A stretch of 64,000 nt of DNA from Salisapilia sapeloensis (taxonomy: Eukaryota > Oomycota > Peronosporomycetes > Peronosporales > Salisapiliaceae). How positions within the stretch are numbered: position 1 is the first letter of the stretch; every line of letters starts with the position of its first letter. The position numbers were made by a program, and so were the translations under genes. The notes below the pieces were generated by a model. The model saw only the letters and a list, made by a program, of their open reading frames with translations. It was not told where the DNA came from and did not search any database. Shown piece by piece: positions 59,001 through 64,000 of the stretch. The stretch is from NCBI GenBank assembly GCA_023334545.1, contig JAADVB010000001.1, positions 1 through 64,000 of the forward strand, in the 5' to 3' direction.

Positions 59001-62000
59001 GCATGAATATGACCCAAACTAACTTTTAGAACTGCCATTCTATCTCTTCTATCCATCATGGTAGGACTGGTGCAAATTACCATTGTTGGATTAACGAAAT
59101 GCGCTTGAGCGGTTTTGTCATCGAACGAACAAGTAAGTGAATGGTGATTGACGAAACCACGGCCTCTCACCTCTACTTGTGTACCTCCTGTTTCATACCC
59201 GGCGGTAGGAGATATACCGTGAAGTTCCAGGCTACCAATGAAAGCAAACGAAAACTTTCCAACTAGACTCGTGGATACAGTAGCATCCGAACTGTCAGCA
59301 AGAACTTTCATATGCGTTTCTGCATCTGGATGACGGGGAGTTGTACAAGTCATTGATTCTCGAGAGGTGACTTTTGCCTTCACAGGCTCACTATTTCCAA
59401 ATGCACAGTAGTACTGGATGGAGCTGGTGAAATCAGAACCTGATATCGTGACAATGTCGCCTCCTTTATACGAAGCAAATGTTGGTGAAATACTTAGTGC
59501 TACATCGTTTAAAGAAAACTGAAGTGTCCTCCCAGTAAAGCGATACTTTTGTCCATTCACAGAGACATATACAGCACAGTCCACACTGCAATCGATGTCT
59601 GGGTTTAGTCCATTAAAAGTAGCACACGTGCCCTCTCGATAGGTCTCTTTTACAGTCACACCGTTCTCCACATCCTTTCGTTGTTCCACAACTTTGGCAT
59701 AAAGAACAGTGTCAGGCAGAGAGCCGCATAGTACAAGCGAGTTTGTTTCATCGTCGCTTCTTCCTACAGTCGCTGAGATGACATCGACAGAATGGACAAA
59801 GGTGAATGGGAAACTGACATTTCCATACTTTGTAGCTGCTTCCATGAGCGAAAGGTTTACCACATATTTATCGGTTTCCACTTCAGTAAGTGGCGGTACG
59901 ATGCAACCTATACTATTATTTTGCAGATATGCATCAGATACGACAGTATCAAACAAACAGTAGATCTCTCCGAGAGGCCGTAAATGGTCACCACTAAAGT
60001 GAATAATGGATCCTCCCGGTATTTCATCTATCAGCGGACTTACATTTCTGATAAGCGGGGGAGCCGCAACGATGATTGGTTTCGGAAGGAGGTAGATGCC
60101 AGTTTCTGAAAAAGTTACAGCAACCTGTACAACTCCAGCACTCAGCATTGGTGTTTTGCATTGTATCAGTGTGGAATTGACATATATAACCTGGCCTTTA
60201 TAAAGCTTTTGGCCAAAGGTACAGTGAACATTTTTCACATTGTAAAAATTGACGCCTATAATCGATAGAACCTGTTCGCGATAACTGTGAACTTCTTTTG
60301 GATGAAAGTCGGTAATAGCTGGGTCTAAGACATACTGAAAGGTTTGCCCGATAGGAATTGTCGTTGACGATGATAGAAGAATATGAACCGGTACGTTGCC
60401 TGCTTGTTTACCTGGCGGAGTTTTGCACGTGCCTTTGTCCTTCGATATCGATAGAAGAGATAGATCTCCATTAAAATCGCAGTACAGTGACACTTTTTGG
60501 TTGAGGAGCTCGCTGAAATCTCCTTTCAGAGTAAGCAACGTACCGCCACTCACAGGACCAATGCTTGGTTCCATCATTGTAATTTTCGGTGGCTCAATAT
60601 ACCGATATTGCAAGCTCTGTGCCGACCGCACTGGTATGCCATCTTCAAGAACTGTAAACGCTTCTTCATGTGGTAGTGTACTAGCAGGTGCTTTGCAGTT
60701 AAGTGCAGTGCTACCCACGCTTTCAGCATGGACAACGTACGTGCCAAACTGACATTTAAACGCCTTTGTCATGTTGGCGCGAAACAATTCAACCTGTACG
60801 TTCGTCTCTCCAATAGTCCAGCCAATGGTTGGATTTACTGACAATGCTTCCGCAACAACAGGCAATACGACGAGATGCTTACCTGATGCTCCGTTAATTT
60901 TGTAGGCTCCAAAATGAAGGCTAATTCCGACTTGAACACGATACCATTCATACGGCATGAAGCAACTGATCAAATTTCTAGACAATCTCTCACCTGCCGC
61001 CTCCTTTTCATCAAATACACATCGAACAATACTATCAGGGAAATTGTCTCCATAAACTGCAATTTGATATCCACCACGAACAGAATCACGCTCTTGCTCT
61101 ACATGCGTAATTCTGTAGGATGGGACATGATCAAAGAGAACAGCGTTCGAACTGTTTTCGCGATCTGGACTCGTCACTTGAATCATTAGTAGTCCTGCTG
61201 ACGCTTCTACGGGTACAAAACAGCTTGCCTCATTTTGGTTACTCTCGAATGTAAGATCAGACACCAATTTATTCTCTGTTTCCACACCTGTAAATTCACA
61301 CTTAAAAGGGCCAGCAGAGCTGGCTATTTCGTCTCTAAATGCAATAAAAGCTCGTGCTAAATTAACTTCTTCATCAAGTTCTTCCCATACCTTGTGAATC
61401 TCCAACAACGGCACATACGTAAAGTACTTCGTCGTTGATAAAAGATGAACCCGATCAAAGGCAATTTTAACTGGCACTGATGTAGCAGGATGAGAAGGTG
61501 TTTGGCACTGCAACAACGTCGAGTTGAGCACAAGTGCTTTGGTAACACTGTTGCCAAAGATGCATTGGACGTCTGACGACTCGAAAAAGCCTTGACCGGA
61601 AACGTAGACCGTGGTATTGCCTGTGACGGTCCCTGTTGTTGGATACACGCTGTGGAAAACTACTTCTCGTTTAAACTCTACTAGTATACTGGAATCACTT
61701 GGTGAAAGTGAAGAGCTTGGTAGCACAGTCAAGTCTACATAACCTGGTGAAAGTGGTTTGATTCTGCACTCAAGCTCTGTAGAAGAGAAATATACGGCAG
61801 GAGTGGTACTGGATGGGTTGTTGTGACTCGACATGAAGGCGCATTTGAGGTCCATCCACGGCTCGAACCCCTCTCCTGTTATGGTAAACTTATTGAGTTG
61901 TGTTGCTATCGCATAAGGTGGATGAACGCTCTTTAAGCGAAGGGGAGTATGGATAGAGAAGCCATTTCCAATGAAAACAAAATCCCGACCATTCGGAGAT

Positions 62001-64000
62001 ATCGACATGCTGTACACCCCAGCTTGCAGAGGAGGTACCGTGAAAGATACAGCCATCGCACTTTCATCCATCAACTCCTGCTCTATCGCGATTGAATCGT
62101 TGCCACGGATAAGTTGCAGCGTGAAGGAATCTTGGGAGCTCACTGCGTTACTACAGTATCGAACCGTGTAGCCTCCAAGCGTAGACCCGACAGTCGGCAA
62201 CATTTCAGAACCGCTTAATAGATCGACCACCCGAACATCGCTTGAGAACAGCGTACGGCGATTTGTCCATGGTGTTGAAATGTACACGTGAAGCATATAC
62301 GACCCATGCTTCTTGACGCAAGGTATGATGCATTCCATTTCTTTGCTAGAGACAACGCGTACTTTACCTTCGTTTGAGAATCCTTGCAAATGACAGCTAA
62401 TTTCCTCATCCACATGGAAGAATGCTCCATAAATACTGACTTTTACTTCCCGTCCAACAGGTAAGACTGTCGGCCATGCAGACCTGATAGAAGGTTCCCT
62501 TGTAAATTCTATAGGAAAGGTATCCATCACATGATCATTTGCCGCACTGCATATAACCGATAGAGTATAATGTCCAGGTGGCATGGATGGCACCAAGCAC
62601 TGCAGAGTATGCTCCGATGTGAGGAAACCAGGGGACCTTTGATTGTGAAGTAAGCAAAAGAGCTGCATGCCTGTACGAAGTCCATAGACTGTAAACTCAA
62701 CATGATGCGAGCTTGATGCTCGAATGCTCAAAGCCGATGTACTTGTAATGTTCGCTGCACATGCGTCTGGTACAACTGCACCTTCGTCGATAAATTCCAC
62801 AAAGGTTTCAAGCTGACTCCAAATGGGCAGGTAGCCACTATGCCAAAGTTCCGAGTGACCAATAGCTGAAGAATCGACGCCTTCGTAGATTGAAAAGTTA
62901 CGATGACTTGTATCGCCTTGGTATGACTGGTAATTGTGCAAGTAACTACCTGTGGCAGATACCTCCACCTCCATTCTTTCCTTGCCCTTTACGCCATGCT
63001 GTGCAATAGGATTAATAAACGTAACTGGAAACGATTCCAAACTCGTTTCTAATCCATTGAGACTAACCCGCAGCTGAGTGGATAGAGGAGCAATTGTCGA
63101 AGGAGCGATGCATTGTACTTTTGTGGCTTCGCTATAGATAGCGCGGACAAACTCCTGCCCAAAAACACAGTGTACATCATCGTCAGCATTTCTCAAGTTG
63201 GTTCCAGTAATAGTCACCAAGGAGCGTTGGTGAGCGTCATCGTATTTCGAGCTTGCCTTGAGAAGAGCTGGAGTAGGATACACAACTATACTTGTAAAGT
63301 AACGCGTCCAACTTTGTCCATCTTGGCTGAAATAGAAAGGATAGGTGTCGGGTGGTAATCGAGGAGCAATGCATAACAAAATATTGTCTCCTGTAGCTAT
63401 TGCTTCCGTGGTGGCAGTATGTCCAAATCGGCACTGCAAAGTCTTCGCAAGTGGGTGCAAATTTTCAACGTGGACTTCTACTTCAGCCCCTCCACGTTCG
63501 TCTATCAATTGTGGCACAACCTGATGTATAATGAGCGACTCAGCAACCTGTATCTGATGATGCATCCTAATTCGGTCAAATGTCATGCCCACGACCTTGA
63601 GCGATACCGAATAGATTCCGACCGATAACGCTGGTAGTTCACAAGATAAAAGTCCATACGTGCGTTCAAGTACTTTGCCCACGATAGAATTTACAATGCA
63701 CCCAGTTATTTGTTCTACGTTAAGGTCTGTTCCTTTGAAGTGAATGATCAATCCCTGCGGTTGGTGCGTAACGATAGAGTTTGCAAATTGTCGGATGACT
63801 GGAGTCGGCACGTAGGTGAACATCGAAGACAATCCAGGCCCAGCATCGATATATGTATCGTAAACTTTTAGCCTGAAGCGCACGGTATCCTCAACAAGTT
63901 GTGCAGGAGCGACACACTGGAGAAGATTCTCGTGCACGACAGATACGGGTACCAGAACGTGCCCAAAAGCACATTCAATTTTAGCATCGTTGTATAGTAC
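47048..64000 (-). CDS. Giant IPT/TIG-repeat, cysteine-rich, multi-pass membrane protein, partial
   Basis: One uninterrupted frame of 5,650 codons runs off the right edge, so the N-terminus is missing (the GTG at 63937 is only internal). About 37 IPT/TIG immunoglobulin-like repeats fill 53470-64000, each with a Pro-Gly-Gly-[TS] turn, a GxxF strand and a CxFG/CxFD strand (for example SPTAGYETGGTQVEVRGRGF). Next, at 51650-53470, is a cysteine-rich belt of GCC2/GCC3 ephrin-receptor-like repeats (CPAGxxC, CPxGTF patterns), followed by one more IPT repeat (SIGSVEGGMLITVIGRNF). After a long extracellular region come about ten membrane helices (48110-49640), with a Lys/Glu-rich loop in between, and a cytosolic tail of about 350 residues with acidic clusters. 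It is likely a cell-surface adhesion or mechanical sensor; function unknown. No introns in about 17 kb. Confidence 0.92.
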   Translation of the reverse strand, partial: VLYNDAKIECAFGHVLVPVSVVHENLLQCVAPAQLVEDTVRFRLKVYDTYIDAGPGLSSMFTYVPTPVIRQFANSIVTHQPQGLIIHFKGTDLNVEQITGCIVNSIVGKVLERTYGLLSCELPALSVGIYSVSLKVVGMTFDRIRMHHQIQVAESLIIHQVVPQLIDERGGAEVEVHVENLHPLAKTLQCRFGHTATTEAIATGDNILLCIAPRLPPDTYPFYFSQDGQSWTRYFTSIVVYPTPALLKASSKYDDAHQRSLVTITGTNLRNADDDVHCVFGQEFVRAIYSEATKVQCIAPSTIAPLSTQLRVSLNGLETSLESFPVTFINPIAQHGVKGKERMEVEVSATGSYLHNYQSYQGDTSHRNFSIYEGVDSSAIGHSELWHSGYLPIWSQLETFVEFIDEGAVVPDACAANITSTSALSIRASSSHHVEFTVYGLRTGMQLFCLLHNQRSPGFLTSEHTLQCLVPSMPPGHYTLSVICSAANDHVMDTFPIEFTREPSIRSAWPTVLPVGREVKVSIYGAFFHVDEEISCHLQGFSNEGKVRVVSSKEMECIIPCVKKHGSYMLHVYISTPWTNRRTLFSSDVRVVDLLSGSEMLPTVGSTLGGYTVRYCSNAVSSQDSFTLQLIRGNDSIAIEQELMDESAMAVSFTVPPLQAGVYSMSISPNGRDFVFIGNGFSIHTPLRLKSVHPPYAIATQLNKFTITGEGFEPWMDLKCAFMSSHNNPSSTTPAVYFSSTELECRIKPLSPGYVDLTVLPSSSLSPSDSSILVEFKREVVFHSVYPTTGTVTGNTTVYVSGQGFFESSDVQCIFGNSVTKALVLNSTLLQCQTPSHPATSVPVKIAFDRVHLLSTTKYFTYVPLLEIHKVWEELDEEVNLARAFIAFRDEIASSAGPFKCEFTGVETENKLVSDLTFESNQNEASCFVPVEASAGLLMIQVTSPDRENSSNAVLFDHVPSYRITHVEQERDSVRGGYQIAVYGDNFPDSIVRCVFDEKEAAGERLSRNLISCFMPYEWYRVQVGISLHFGAYKINGASGKHLVVLPVVAEALSVNPTIGWTIGETNVQVELFRANMTKAFKCQFGTYVVHAESVGSTALNCKAPASTLPHEEAFTVLEDGIPVRSAQSLQYRYIEPPKITMMEPSIGPVSGGTLLTLKGDFSELLNQKVSLYCDFNGDLSLLSISKDKGTCKTPPGKQAGNVPVHILLSSSTTIPIGQTFQYVLDPAITDFHPKEVHSYREQVLSIIGVNFYNVKNVHCTFGQKLYKGQVIYVNSTLIQCKTPMLSAGVVQVAVTFSETGIYLLPKPIIVAAPPLIRNVSPLIDEIPGGSIIHFSGDHLRPLGEIYCLFDTVVSDAYLQNNSIGCIVPPLTEVETDKYVVNLSLMEAATKYGNVSFPFTFVHSVDVISATVGRSDDETNSLVLCGSLPDTVLYAKVVEQRKDVENGVTVKETYREGTCATFNGLNPDIDCSVDCAVYVSVNGQKYRFTGRTLQFSLNDVALSISPTFASYKGGDIVTISGSDFTSSIQYYCAFGNSEPVKAKVTSRESMTCTTPRHPDAETHMKVLADSSDATVSTSLVGKFSFAFIGSLELHGISPTAGYETGGTQVEVRGRGFVNHHSLTCSFDDKTAQAHFVNPTMVICTSPTMMDRRDRMAVLKVSLGHIHAKDDVGTYFQFVQLPVFEDAAPLAGAYDTDHLIHIKGRNFSSSLPMYCQLVDGMEPREVSIISTSFMSCPVHVQSRDSISPPRRLYSLNVWAKGHGPYSTGFTFEAFTPPILLSIRPSNVIMGKNTAISIKMAESELISGLKCYFNTLESLSVASYIAEDEVKCSVPTVAGVQPLIISVGLSYQGESLSSNTIDIRMVELPEIHSIEPSIGPTTISWSSRQHLIDSANDIAVIHGKGFTTGYTVSCAFGDQRSQGRVEHSHRVHCPIPSSPIAGNVSVSIGFNDEDFISSPMPYTYVDNLLVHSVTPSNGPIRGGTVVLVEAEVLDMSETIVCYFGESRSLQYATVHTEHQVSCVTPMVMTPGTVDVRVESVERRIFGDKVGSFQFTNNMKIERVWPRATFEHMATLLDVYGDGFLPSEILSCRFVSLTGDTEATTKAIWASTTHVKCYTSKDLSSNDNVLVDVSNNLVDFTSFPEDQQIDVVAPFDITSVHPKSGGYRGNTEVRVGGKGFAQVSQIWCRFGAQGDVIFAYMVSPTELLCTTPPYKERVAKELADLELSVNGRDFLSTGIVFKYVPDPIITLVNPVKAPIDEAATIYVEGNSFYDEMAWCRFGTTLVRALVHSKTSLSCVSPLSSRSGTVSLEVSMNDGVDFTESGFEFYYTDAVEAISLSPLLSPVRGGTLLYIYGSNFYQSKYSKCCFGTYDYCSVATVHSDTEIHCMSLSAPQLSQVSVTTVSTSVPVFITLNDRNFVHLPVVFDYHSELSLISSIPSLGDMNGGTSVYIVGNYFRDTDRLKCRFEETIVPATYINETAIECIAPRSLNREISISVTLNGVDFSLDSIKFTYIEIPTMCKLNPPHGVLTGGTRTRIIGKAFEPGTDLSCVVEAPDGEDHVIPLADVSFEGGDCILPSSNVPGRAKVSLMLSGIQATNLQTLDFEYDRTAKLYDIIPKNVDTRGGSNLQLIGEHFVPSDGLECCLSFRTFKDTESCTKALYVSDTIITCVAPPFEHIGIVQVTTKVDGVYQTTDKIEFVVYGPLEVFSVHPSSGTQLGGTQVTVIGQNFHDTPLLGCCFGNKQTMATLLNASAVTCTAPAYSPTIVHLRVTTNGRDCNNAAPAVNFAFDPHPDVLSMQPTAGSVRGGTVVRVHGMNFKANTTKCYFGSTEASHSEVISETVINCQPPPSPFPSVAKVTASNNGLDMSTTALAYSYTAAIEVVGLSHQDQPAFKGAIIELTTRNAMDQGHLTCWFDKTPTKGYYITSEQVQCEVPDIRLGAIQVFLSDNEENLSSSFAVVKIQSSPTITVTSALQGSIAGGTSVTMTGTRLHLITHCKFGDKLVTVLHLKNAEFVHCISPSQSVARSMRLQFLSHGNVLPDAECDFLYTSNLVHVDENVGDPELAEGAGLPLPVLLEINPAVMSSMGGALIEVNGDGFRDFMGLSCKFGDVTVKGDYINSTRILCRAPRLQSGVALVQVSNDGAMFSESSEEIRIYSDAYVESISPTLGPADGGTIVTVHGRYFPNDERLRCNFGLSGFMPLLKYVNSTEILCLSPQQRDETTTVVVSVSLEDEKPTINSVYFTYIAPIDIASITPTRGPMSGRTTVLIRGYDFDIPDNQIECHFGNKTSTGRIIDSTLVTCETPAMTSSGKYLVRISKDGQDVSRSQLYFEYDAPIRITGISPSIGPAQYADTLVTIHGHGFVDGRDLSCYFGDLWAQATWEDLTTISCVAPPQALGQVYLRVSNNRVDKSKDFAVYTYVNDIGLDSITPTMGLTSGGNPVIVRGSNFLNQTTTMCRFGETKVHATVLTRNVLVCVVPRHFESFARTSGRVPFEVSRNDRDYTVSGLTYTYFQECPLGSYCSYGNIAPCPNATRCDSYGSGNFSMCEPGTFQPRSSQTDCVRCPVGYMCPEFGMNKPLLCPPGMICDTQGLPEPIKRCPSGHYCREGTKSGEITDFITHTEYSVDNETQKASFIESSREWSMIKRSAPELGSRRLLHPPSEFDCDSRLCMEDSPLLLAERPYSCPVGYYCQRGSIQQQSELFNFSTPQKCYEGFFCSRGSTSPEGEGPCPTGHYCPTDTDAVVCPAGSFCPGVGNIRPRECLPGTFNPSQQASNCTLCPTGHICPDKAMLSPIQCPAGFVCISTGLSAPVLLCPAGYICSEGTRTLDPSSVDPYRPRPCPKGTFCLGGVAKNTTMEWIPSNQYGAVSPQICTEGTYCDEASRSVVGTGECFPGHYCPPGSSVPTQAPVGNFAGSTGLVASTMCFPGTYTPLKGTVKCLLCPAGHTCPSYGTYIPSICPIGHYRSLADSTTCRRCPEGTWSSGTSLTDISQCEPCPEGRVCGSSAMATISSSVPCATGYVCGEGTNRMSQFQHLCPAGHYCGESTKMSDQYDNDCEPGSICSRGTTFQEKNRNKCPEGKYCPFGTASVRSTYTECPRNTWSMAGNDEVVDCSIRPVAICDKQPTKQYYPQFSYFFQEEKIVLDSTAEADRTGELQVVDVINPVNQSASVGFWTNDTLDTIRACPSIGSVEGGMLITVIGRNFQNTGRLVCSFGLPFSSHHEKAPGVYVSTTRVMCRVPPYVGNLSKNPALFKKVIHVRVSNYGVYYSTTFAHFSYVAASVYQKYDERSLIKTCLPVKAEEEGFRPNDKAWFALNGLSKATLSFDFRHVPPEMVYNEHFKVAIFVKNSTCEYQQCDAQGVIQPSGENIETSPCKLPVEMPPWFASEKVDKHDLLNVTLFALEDVIFKVEVHLLYGIYTASAPLFVNSTVVRTKTPVRTNVTQGIDADRRPLSRSVSFEGTLVPREYSYLLVYKREDEDYTSPPLNMPPKYKDFERGRVLLSHNVSEERDDIPLVKDARDKVKTDATYWVMPYGSAEITYAMVQKYRETFHEMHSSDASTGQYEFEFDRMLLAYLPFLSNCMQYDSYVPLFDLLESDQCELPSMTSETGEYGRNWERRKYPPLPNQDDIQPVGPLDIGKYPIADMCLRTLQCHYEENLPFADVAPRWFEQSKGTVLFSLFREPGTLADYLRGGAYYADMIDEMGVDYFIPVVVNNDAAQEIIGGCSILCFPRTITLDISYYQLDKNLKRIISAQLVYKDYDRDSTNTAYEFKVNYHALGYRDLIVQFAFKKHVYVMLFFVLGSGMAVTAFIFWALVRITTLLESPPRFRFWSLLALIAPQPALGVVLACGPIFAVIMCFYVLLDGDKYEQLKPETGYWLLDTLKRHYIDDKLDPDEVQGTRKGRIGFCFFVLGLFLIFQGAWIFIPKSISFSEKLIYETADREGYHRSTWWPTQWKRAKFILMSILLGIFLAFLLEFSFWSEFSSYMFYVIVSLEFFNNYMEGWIEGQLKEVLLVAPLVSALSLVSGLMTFGASDFLDFVMGNTLDFGLILLTNVYQDTAFEAIADFVESIFSYFKDKFIAGWKSFVKLFKVVMRSKAKEESQKVEAEKKEEEKEEESAETVEPIIGFYSGMSMNRLAMFYQVVPILLMRYFREELKLPDFYGIREKDLDIYLWYAIIILLFNLVTEIFVLNVVELFQGWKIYDYLVYCRYRFLQREHRWKGFEVHLDECIDESLRTLDQMCFSSQFFMMCTIHITGVFFVVVAIEIMARAEHNMFGDRATPLLFLYVVCCALFVRWLSIFLAGRFDLWKIKHENTAWLSPPEEDDDPFGVPGWDELEKIKGASQDEYLMNQRITSETFRHKFLEYNRSWIVDQLPSILTPRTLRRARPYLLTQFAKILDSLNPQISDDEEEDDGKPVFGPVTLSSSSRMIARMWLARARRRLRLRSAVQPIIQQARKAECEMCLSRRQLQVEMETPLEVLGDRFEAQSLAEEFDVVGWKEYFQKHQRFKTLCLNCIIHLKNTGENSKGIFAPVSEAPPPADDAFEEGERLSAASRAILQKWYRKAQDRISGRQGGRRRQAVDVSDDEEEEELSHYAWTKQQLQLNAASIALARKWLLAAKQSLRESGRIGTGAQGVTSPTRPQGAAAATRLRRK
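51650..53470 (-). repeat. Cysteine-rich GCC2/GCC3-like tandem repeats within the giant gene
   Basis: Roughly two dozen short cysteine-containing units repeat in the protein, with cores such as CPAGSFCPG, CPTGHYCP, CPPGMIC and CEPGTFQPRSSQTDCVRCP. The DNA repeats are diverged, so this is a protein-level repeat. Such units pack as disulfide-linked stalks in extracellular proteins. Confidence 0.8.
53471..64000 (-). repeat. Array of about 37 IPT/TIG domain repeats within the giant gene
   Basis: Units of about 85-100 residues repeat end to end. Each is recognisable by a proline-started strand, a GG[TS] turn, a GxxF strand, and a cysteine before FG or FD. The count is by eye and several units near the right edge are degenerate. 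The array continues beyond the window. Confidence 0.8.

Overview
The window reads as a compact, intron-containing eukaryotic nuclear segment, most likely from a zoospore-forming oomycete (water mould, Stramenopila). Three things point there: the protein families (FYVE-START, RWP-RK, GBP-like GTPase, polycystin-like channel, IPT/TIG giants); two adjacent flagellar genes (CFAP299 and SPEF1), which argue for motile flagella; and very short GT-AG introns. I reconstruct about 57 introns of 40-85 nt, mostly 50-65 nt. Gene spacing is tight: several 3' ends lie 60-210 nt apart and several divergent starts 90-420 nt apart. Species cannot be told from the sequence alone. No bacterial operon, CRISPR array, tRNA, rRNA or intact transposon was seen.

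Layout: 1-411 (-) is the 5' part of CIAO2B (Fe-S assembly), cut by the window edge. 775-1710 (+) is a four-helix membrane protein. 1833-10072 (-) is GCN1. 11509-12204 (-) is an unrecognised five-exon gene. 12558-14245 (+) is an MFSD1-like transporter. 14642-17736 (+) is a 16-exon GBP-like GTPase with a C-terminal PH domain. 17958-20102 (+) is a polycystin-like channel. 20447-21859 (-) is a FYVE-START protein. 22926-23501 (+) is a small PH protein. 23620-25032 (-) is a patatin-like phospholipase with C-terminal membrane helices. 25454-27744 (+) is an NCLX-type cation/Ca2+ exchanger. 28080-29171 (+) is a Gfo/Idh/MocA dehydrogenase. 29379-31117 (-) is a coiled-coil protein with a central glycine-rich hairpin. 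31206-32385 (+) is NOP53. 32618-34236 (+) is an unrecognised seven-exon membrane protein. 35092-35637 (+) is an RWP-RK factor. 35797-38142 (-) is arginyl-tRNA synthetase with a GST-like N-terminus. 38275-38900 (+) is an unrecognised small beta-rich protein. 39029-39739 (+) is CFAP299 and 39938-40874 (+) is SPEF1. 41082-44734 (-) is a fusion of a class-V aminotransferase-like module with a diaminopimelate/ornithine decarboxylase-like module. 45482-46984 (+) is RCL1. 47048-64000 (-) is an intronless giant with about 38 IPT/TIG repeats, a cysteine-rich belt and about ten membrane helices; it runs off the right edge.

The genes are mostly unrelated by function. Small themes are translation and ribosome biogenesis (GCN1, NOP53, ArgRS, RCL1), membrane lipid and phosphoinositide recognition (FYVE-START, PH, GBP-PH, patatin), cation handling (polycystin-like, NCLX), and flagella (CFAP299, SPEF1 and possibly the small gene before them). 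The most unusual items are the intronless giant, the two-enzyme PLP fusion, the GBP-PH GTPase with an altered G3 motif, the GST-ArgRS fusion, and several multi-exon genes that appear only when short introns are spliced by eye. All splice models here were worked out by hand from GT-AG signals and reading-phase agreement; none is supported by transcripts.
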